This document shows positions 60,983 through 64,000 of a stretch of 64,000 nucleotides of DNA, in pieces. Position numbers and translations under genes: made by a program. Each line of letters opens with the position of its first letter. Positions within the stretch are counted from its first letter, which is position 1. Under the pieces are notes generated by a model. It was not told where the DNA came from, made no database searches, and saw only the letters and a list, made by a program, of their open reading frames with translations. Source of the stretch: Owenia fusiformis (lineage: Eukaryota > Annelida > Polychaeta > Sabellida > Oweniidae); NCBI GenBank assembly GCA_903813345.2, contig CAIIXF020000011.1:8528842-8592841 (forward strand), given 5' to 3'.

Positions 60983-61334
60983 TTATTTTCTACATTTCTT
61001 GCTGGTATTACACACGATTCTAACAGAACCATCGGCATCAAGTTTTAAGGAGCAGCATCTAAGTTTTGACATTTTCCTGTAGAAGCTTGGTGCACATTTG
61101 TTCTCTGTTGTTTTTGGATTCGGTTTCAATACTCTCATCTTCTTTTTGTCTTCACAGATGTAAATGATTTCTTGCTTTGTCTGGTCGGTTTTTGTCAGCA
61201 ATCCGCGTAGGCTTGATGAGTTACATTGTGGGTATGTGGCCACTCTAGTTTTGAATACATCTTCACAGTCAATCTCTCCTTTGTTCCAGTTTCTGTTTGT
61301 TATGCAAACAGCATTCACCTTGGTTGAGTTAGCT
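60983..61334 (-). CDS. Secreted cysteine-rich protein, gene copy 2, exon 2 (C-terminal)
   Basis: Acceptor CTTATTTCAG on the minus strand is followed by AGCTAACTC; one leading base completes the codon split by the intron. The exon has 116 codons plus TAG, the same length as copy 1. All nine cysteines and the CC pair are conserved. Differences from copy 1 are scattered (for example SSSLRGLLTK for TSSLHGLLTE, KLRCC for KLGCC, DADGS for DADDS). The frame is intact, so this copy is probably functional. Function is not recognised. Confidence 0.75.
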
Positions 61335-61917
61335 CTGAAATAAGAATGTTGCTCAATTAAAATAGCGAACATTTGATATGAAGAAATGTATTTTTTAATT
61401 TGCCTTATTGGCATATTTCTATCATGTTATGTCCACAATTGTACTAAAATTCTGATGAAATATTTTTTGTTCGGTGGGATTTGCTACTGTTTGGAATTGC
61501 TGTTTTTTAAGTATTGCGTATGGACCTGTAAGCATCAAATGTTGAAATGAAAAGACTTCTCATTTTGTTTTTGTTTACATAGTACATATATGGGGTATAT
61601 AATAAAACAAATAGTGACTGCCATATTTTCGGGAAATAGTGTAAAATTTTTCCCCTCAAGAATATCCTGTCCACTGACATGTTCCCTCGGCCTGCAGCCC
61701 CGGGAACACCTCAGTGGACAGGGTATTCCCGAGGGGAAAAATATTTTACTGCTTTCACATGTAAGTAAACCTTTTTGAACCCAGTCCCTTATTTCCAATT
61801 CTATAGATAAATGAAAATTTAAAGCATAATTTAGACTGGAACACTAAAAATATTTGTATGGAATGGAATGACTTTTGCGATTCTATAGTAAGATTTGAAA
61901 GTATTATATTTACTCAC
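61335..61917 (-). other. Intron of gene copy 2 (583 bp)
   Basis: It is a short intron with donor GTGAGTAAAT and acceptor TTTCAG. It holds the empty TA site at 61,461-61,462 corresponding to the element in copy 1, and its own hairpin insertion at 61,640-61,750. Open frames seen here on both strands come from the hairpin. Confidence 0.8.
61640..61750. repeat. Hairpin element in intron of gene copy 2, arms about 45 bp
   Basis: GTAAAATTTTTCCCCTC and AATATCCTGTCCACTGA pair with the inverse on the right (TCAGTGGACAGGGTATTCCC then GAGGGGAAAAATATTTTAC). A further inner pair is GTTCCC / GGGAAC. It is GC-rich compared with its surroundings and missing from the other copy, which marks it as a small mobile palindrome. 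Confidence 0.85.
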
Positions 61918-62237
61918 ATGAAAGAACCATCTTGCAATAGTGTTATAGGATTAGTAAGGTAGCAGCAATTTGCATGGACATCGCTAAAACAATGTCCTGT
62001 CTTTCCTTTTCTTTGTGGGCAGCTAGCTTCCAGTTTGACTTTACATGTGTTTGCTTCCTTATGTCTTTCAAAATCTTCTAAGGCAGTTGCACTCAATTCA
62101 GGTACTGGCCAAAAATTTATTTCTGAGCTCACTGCAGCCATCATCGCATACAAATCTACCATTGGGGGTATGGTAGTATCTTCGGACATGACACTAGCTG
62201 ACATATATGTTAGAAGCAGCAATACCTTCAACAGCAT
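61918..62237 (-). CDS. Secreted cysteine-rich protein, gene copy 2, exon 1 (signal peptide)
   Basis: ATG at 62,235-62,237 opens 106 codons plus two bases to donor GTGAGT. The signal peptide (residues 1-18) is identical to copy 1. The following linker, about residues 29-48, is strongly different (copy 1 is serine and glycine rich, this one has EINFWPVP and is four residues shorter). From ELSATALEDFERHK onward similarity returns and all five cysteines are conserved. The predicted product is about 223 residues with 14 cysteines. Function is unknown. Confidence 0.8.
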
Positions 62238-62759
62238 GTTGTTATTTTGTTATACACCTAAAAACAATATTTAAGGATTTAAGCCCTTGGCAGTGCATTG
62301 CGGACTGAATCATTCAAAAATATGTTTTTTCAACCTCTGCACAAGATATGCAGCATCGAGTGTGAAGTTAGGAAACAATGCCTGAGTGGAATTAATCAGC
62401 CACAATACATTAAGCCTAAGGCTTACGTAATCACTTAAAAGAGCACATTTTCAAGGAAACCTTTTTTACCGGGTTAAGTTGTCAACATCTGAATTAATTT
62501 CAATCTGATCCGGGTTATGTACATCCTCCCTATGAATATTATATTTACTTTCTTTTTCTCATAGTTTATATAATATTTTCAGATATTCTTTCAATTTGAG
62601 CCAGTTCATTCTTAAACAGAACTAATTTCTCTACTTTAAATTGCAACTTCTAGATTTTGATGTTAATTGTCTGCATTTCGACTGAATATACAAGCGGTGA
62701 GGGAGTGACCTTCAAATATTGAAATTCATATGACCCTCGATGAGTTGTTGGTTAAACCT
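62238..62759 (-). promoter_or_regulatory. Upstream region of gene copy 2
   Basis: It is closely similar to 53,960-54,470, with scattered substitutions and short length changes (for example CTTACGTAATCAC near 62,421). It is the presumed promoter or 5' exon region. No core element can be fixed by eye. Confidence 0.45.
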
Positions 62760-63014
62760 AGTTCACACCAACGGCGAATGCCACGCTTTAAATCGGTGAG
62801 CAAAGCGGCGTCATTTTTGTTTAATTTTAGCTAAGTTCACACCAACGGCGCTTTGACTTGTTACGCTCTGTTACGTCGAGATCGCCGATTCCATGATCAG
62901 CGCCTATATAAAGCTAAGTTCACAGCAACGGCGCTTTGATGGCGCTTTAATTGGGCGTGCAAAGCGACTTTACACGTCGCACTAAAGCGCCACCAAAGCG
63001 CCGTTGGTGTTAAG
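62760..63014. mobile_element. GGCGCTTTG hairpin element, copy 2 (contracted)
   Basis: It has the same ends and hairpin as 54,471-54,861 but is about 136 bp shorter. The ACGCTTTGAT quasi-repeats are reduced to CTTGTTACGCTCTGTTACG. Confidence 0.7.
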
Positions 63015-63336
63015 AAAAATGATCAATAGTACCCACGATCAGTAACATAATCATACTTTTATTTTTGTTACATGAAGGTTTTGAGAGAAATATTGAAGTA
63101 AGTTGTTGCCATTTTTTTTAGTAAATTGACTTTTTAATTTCATTAACTTTTTAAATCAATGTGAGATATCATTCTAACTGATATAAAAGGATATTCAACA
63201 TTTCTTGAAGCAACCAAAAAGCAGATCTGGTATAATATAGATTTGAAGACCTGATTAAAATTTCGTACTTACCTCTTGCGGCCTCTCACTTCAGGTAAAC
63301 ATCTCGAAATCCATCAATTTACAAATCCAGATAATA
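63015..63336. other. Intergenic DNA shared with copy 1
   Basis: It matches 54,862-55,183 with few differences. No gene or repeat is recognised. Confidence 0.6.
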
Positions 63337-64000
63337 CAGAGCGTCTCAAAAATATACCCATAATAGTATATCAACAGCACAGATGAACCAGAAATTTTTC
63401 AGACATTTTTGCATGGTCATGTAGCTGAAACATGTACATTTTTCCCCAATATAGTTTTTAGTTCAGTCTTGCCGTTTTGATGTTTTTTTGACCATTTGCT
63501 TTTTATTTCATATTTCGATGACAGCATGCACCCTTATGGTATATTGTTCATCACATTTGATAATGTTTCCGTTGACATGGTTTGAATTTCTCTTTGGATG
63601 TTGGCCTTAAGTGTTCTAGGTCTTTTGGCTTGGGATTAGCTTTAAAATGCTAGTCCCAAAATAACGGAGGTCCACCTTCCAGAGTTATGGAGACCGATTG
63701 AAATCCCATTTGCCCCATCAAGTCCCATCTTGCCCCATCGAATAACACGAAGTCCCATGGGACCTTGATGACTTTGCCCCATCGAGTCCAATCGAGTCCC
63801 ATCAAATCTCACCTTGCCCCATTTGTGTATGTTTGGATTGATACAATACGTCACATGATCGAAAATCCCACGATACCCCATGGAAAGAATGAACATGTTC
63901 ATACTCGACGTTCAGTCAACGTCTGAGCTCTATGTGTAAAGACATTGTGAGGGCCTCCCTATTCAACAGATTTGAAACCCTGGAGTTTTTCTCTGGGGTA
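63337..64000. mobile_element. TA-flanked TCCCAT element, copy 2, left part
   Basis: It starts CAGAGCGTCTCAAAAATATA after TA and matches 55,184-55,836 closely. Copy 2 has an extra 11 bp (CAGACATTTTT region near 63,400) that copy 1 lost or never had. It is cut by the window end. Because both copies share the same insertion point, the element inserted before the segmental duplication. Confidence 0.88.

Larger units (their letters stand above)
60612..64000. repeat. Segmental duplication, copy 2 (runs off the window)
   Basis: Counterpart of 49,793-55,836. The offset to copy 1 changes from about 10,861 at exon 2 to 8,290 at exon 1 and 8,164 at the TCCCAT element. The shifts are explained mainly by the 2,427-bp intronic insertion in copy 1, the hairpin insertion in copy 2 and loss or gain of the ACGCTTTGAT minisatellite. 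Confidence 0.93.

Overview
The window reads as nuclear DNA from an AT-rich, TE-dense animal genome. The evidence is two kinds of LINE-type reverse transcriptase remnants, intron-bearing genes with GT..AG splice sites, and many TA-flanked inverted-repeat elements. The style (LINE C-terminal Cys/His motif, foldback elements, GGTCA-rich repeats) would suit a marine invertebrate, but no sequence here fixes the phylum. No bacterial-type operons, CRISPR arrays, tRNA or rRNA genes were seen.

Layout. (1) Positions 1 to about 39,170 are one satellite array of roughly 186-bp monomers. Three monomer classes (A, B, C) alternate to make a higher-order unit of about 559 bp, present some 55 to 60 times. Larger blocks (about 2.8 kb, 2.86 kb and more than 4 kb) are themselves duplicated. 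Four kinds of insertion interrupt the array: a LINE-containing segment on the minus strand (9,297-12,162), a 630-bp TA-flanked element with long inverted termini (13,423-14,052), a 5'-truncated LINE tail carried twice by a recent 2,862-bp tandem duplication (16,422-22,145), and a 502-bp TTAA-flanked element (28,023-28,524). (2) Positions 39,171-46,171 are the array edge. Strongly diverged monomers lie in three islands between single-copy DNA. They include a fourth class (D) missing from the core and follow the order A-D-B-C. (3) Positions 46,172-49,800 are packed with foldback elements and minisatellites. (4) Positions 49,800-64,000 hold two copies of a segmental duplication. Each carries a two-exon gene on the minus strand for a secreted, 14-cysteine protein (about 227 and 223 residues). 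The copies differ by mobile-element insertions in the intron and by changes in upstream DNA.

The most notable biology is the satellite. It resembles a centromeric or pericentromeric array in having a homogenised core, a decayed flank, block duplications and a short dyad at the same place in every monomer class. The duplicated secreted-protein genes are the only convincing host genes. Because the window contains several sets of paralogous copies, it supplies its own empty sites for several mobile-element insertions, which defines their ends and target duplications without outside data.
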